NCBI GenBank assembly: GCA_038199755.1
Contig: JBBPYR010000318.1
Location: forward strand, 1 to 17,832
DNA: 17,832 bases
Reading direction: 5' to 3'
From: JBBPYR01 sp038199755
GTDB lineage: Bacteria > Chloroflexota > Ktedonobacteria > Ktedonobacterales > Ktedonobacteraceae
The stretch's first letter is position 1. Each line of letters begins with the position of its first letter. Below, piece by piece: positions 16,559 through 17,832 of this stretch. The notes under the pieces were generated by a model. It made no database searches and had not been told where the DNA came from. It worked only from the letters and a program-made list of their open reading frames with translations. A program made the position numbers and the translations under genes.

Positions 16559-17602
16559 ATGCGAAGACGACTATTAGTGGGTATCGCAGCTCTCTTTTAT
16601 TATAGCGGGCTGGTAGCACTGGCGCGTTGGTGGACGAGCAGAACCAGCGCGTGTCTGATCATTCTCAACTACCATCGTGCTTCAGGTGGCCATTTGCGCA
16701 ATCACTTGCTGTACCTCCGAAAGCACTACTGTATTTTGCCTGCTGAAGATGCGTTAGCCGCCCTCTATGCTGTCGACGAGAAGAGGAGGCCACAGCAGGC
16801 GCGCACTTCGTTGGTGCTGACATTTGATGATGGTTATTATGACAATTATAGTGATGCTTTTCCACTGGCGAAAGAACTGCAAGTACCGCTCTCTCTTTAT
16901 CTCGTTCCGTGTTATATAGAGAGTGGCAGGCGTTTTTGGTGGGAAGAGGGCCTGTATCTGGTACAGCACACACAAGAACGTGACGTGGTGCTCAATGGTC
17001 GCAAGTTCACGCTTACCCAGGCCAGTGAGCGCGCTGAGTTAGTGCATGTGATCGATTATTTTGTGCGCCATGCGCGTTCAGTCGCGGAGCGTGAACAATT
17101 CTTGGAGAGTGTTTCACAGACATTGCAGGTAGCGTTGACGCCTGTGAAGCGCATCGAGCCGTCGTTATCTGTCAGGTGGGAAGAGGTGCGGGAGATGGAT
17201 GCAAGCGGCTTGGTTACTTTTGGGGGTCATACCATGCATCATCCTATCCTCGCCTATCTCGCCGATGAGACTGAGGTGGCGCGTGAGGTGGCCGACTGCC
17301 GTGACGCGCTTGAGCAGCAGTTGGGGCACGCTTTATATACGTTTGCCTATCCTGTTGGGCAAAATCAGCATATCAGTGATAGTGCGGTGCAGTCCGTGCA
17401 AGCGGCGGGCTTCAAGTGGGCGATGACGACCTCGTATGGCTTGAATACGCTACATACAGACCCCTATCGCTTACAACGCATTGAGGTGGATGTGGATCAA
17501 CATTGGCTGGTAGTGGCAGCGGAAACGGCTGGCTTATGGGGCTTTTTCTCGCGCCTGCGCTGGCTGCCCTTTGTGCGTAAGCACTTTACCAATGCTCAGT
17601 AG
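16559..17602 (+). CDS. NodB-type polysaccharide deacetylase, module copy 3
   Basis: An intact 347-residue deacetylase with LIILNYHRASGG, LVLTFDDGYYDNY (D90, D91), HTMHHP (H224 and H228 as metal ligands) and TFAYPVG (261-267). It would remove N-acetyl groups from an amino sugar or glycan. The N-terminus is hydrophobic and aromatic without a clear cleavage site, as in the other copies. Two residues before FAYP the Arg of copies 1 and 2 (VRTFAYP, VRSFAYP) is Tyr (LYTFAYP). That Arg could support the catalytic aspartate, so activity or specificity may differ. The gene lies 16 bp after flavoprotein 3 with only a weak ribosome site. No ATP-grasp gene follows; a WbpD-like acetyltransferase starts 40 bp later. 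Its N-terminal half resembles that of the broken copy 1 more than copy 2. Confidence 0.88.
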   Translation: MRRRLLVGIAALFYYSGLVALARWWTSRTSACLIILNYHRASGGHLRNHLLYLRKHYCILPAEDALAALYAVDEKRRPQQARTSLVLTFDDGYYDNYSDAFPLAKELQVPLSLYLVPCYIESGRRFWWEEGLYLVQHTQERDVVLNGRKFTLTQASERAELVHVIDYFVRHARSVAEREQFLESVSQTLQVALTPVKRIEPSLSVRWEEVREMDASGLVTFGGHTMHHPILAYLADETEVAREVADCRDALEQQLGHALYTFAYPVGQNQHISDSAVQSVQAAGFKWAMTTSYGLNTLHTDPYRLQRIEVDVDQHWLVVAAETAGLWGFFSRLRWLPFVRKHFTNAQ

Positions 17603-17642
17603 CAAATTTCGCTGATAAAACGAGATGGAAGGTGGAAAGAAG

Positions 17643-17832
17643 ATGTCTGACACAACGTATTATGTTCATCCAACGGCAGAAGTATCGCCTAACGCCCAGG
17701 TGGGGGCAGGTACACGCATCTGGCGGCATGCGCATGTGCGTGAACATGCCGTTCTGGGCGAGAGTTGCAATATTGGCAAGGGTGTGTATGTGGATACGCA
17801 CGTACAGATTGGCTCACGCGTCAAAATTCAGA
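17643..17832 (+). CDS. WbpD-like UDP-sugar N-acetyltransferase, N-terminal part (runs off right edge)
   Basis: The first 63 codons of a left-handed beta-helix (hexapeptide repeat) acyltransferase. YYVHPTAEVSPNAQVGAGTR leads into IWRHAHV, then VLGESCNIGKGVYV and VQIGSRVKIQ. This order fits the WbpD/WlbB group, which acetylates the 3-amino group of UDP-2-acetamido-3-amino-glucuronic acid with acetyl-CoA. The catalytic and acetyl-CoA-binding parts lie mostly beyond the window. The ATG at 17643 follows a purine-rich stretch (GGAAGG at 17627-17632). It sits 40 bp after deacetylase 3, apparently at the end of the module array. With the WbpA-like dehydrogenase on the other arm it points to a 2,3-diacetamido-2,3-dideoxy-uronic acid precursor. 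The oxidoreductase and aminotransferase that this pathway also needs are not in the window. Confidence 0.85.
   Translation, partial: MSDTTYYVHPTAEVSPNAQVGAGTRIWRHAHVREHAVLGESCNIGKGVYVDTHVQIGSRVKIQ

Larger units (their letters stand above)
15316..17602 (+). repeat. Tandem gene module, unit 3 (partial, no ATP-grasp gene)
   Basis: Flavoprotein 3 and deacetylase 3 repeat the order of units 1 and 2, but a WbpD-like acetyltransferase gene takes the place of the ligase. Confidence 0.82.

Noticed and set aside
8468..17602. Mobile element or phage origin of the array
   Set aside because: No transposase, integrase, terminal inverted repeats or target-site duplications were seen around the units.

Overview
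This window is part of a bacterial cell-surface or exopolysaccharide biosynthesis locus built as two divergent arms around a non-coding gap of about 545 bp (7923-8467). Base composition is intermediate, Shine-Dalgarno sites are clear, and the genes are tightly packed, so it is bacterial. The set of a single-chain Wzz/tyrosine autokinase, GT4 glycosyltransferases and a flippase/polymerase, with no outer-membrane exporter in view, would suit a Chloroflexota (for example Ktedonobacteria-like) or Gram-positive host. That is a guess; no taxonomic marker gene is present.

Left arm (minus strand, reading 7922 down to 1): a polysaccharide co-polymerase/tyrosine autokinase, a nucleotide-sugar 6-dehydrogenase (WbpA-like), a 973-residue protein that fuses a MurJ/MviN-type flippase to an O-antigen ligase/polymerase-type domain, and two GT4 glycosyltransferases. 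The second glycosyltransferase runs off the left edge. Together these supply a sugar nucleotide, build the repeat unit, flip it, polymerise it and control chain length.

Right arm (plus strand, 8468 to the end): the unusual part. A three-gene module of FAD-dependent monooxygenase-like flavoprotein, NodB-type polysaccharide deacetylase and ATP-grasp ligase occurs in tandem: unit 1 (8468-11651), unit 2 (11665-15319) and a partial unit 3 (15316-17602) without the ligase. The copies have diverged substantially at protein level but keep gene order and strand, and several junctions are translationally coupled. In unit 1 the deacetylase has lost about 415-435 bp internally and is frameshifted, so it is a pseudogene. 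A WbpD-like sugar N-acetyltransferase begins at 17643 and runs off the right edge.

Inference: the WbpA-like and WbpD-like enzymes point to a 2,3-diacetamido-uronic acid sugar nucleotide. The repeated modules could tailor amino sugars, with the deacetylase freeing an amine, the ATP-grasp enzyme ligating a carboxylate to it and the flavoprotein oxidising the sugar or its substituent. The tandem multiplication suggests several parallel or diversifying decorations. No RNA genes, insertion sequences or CRISPR arrays were seen.
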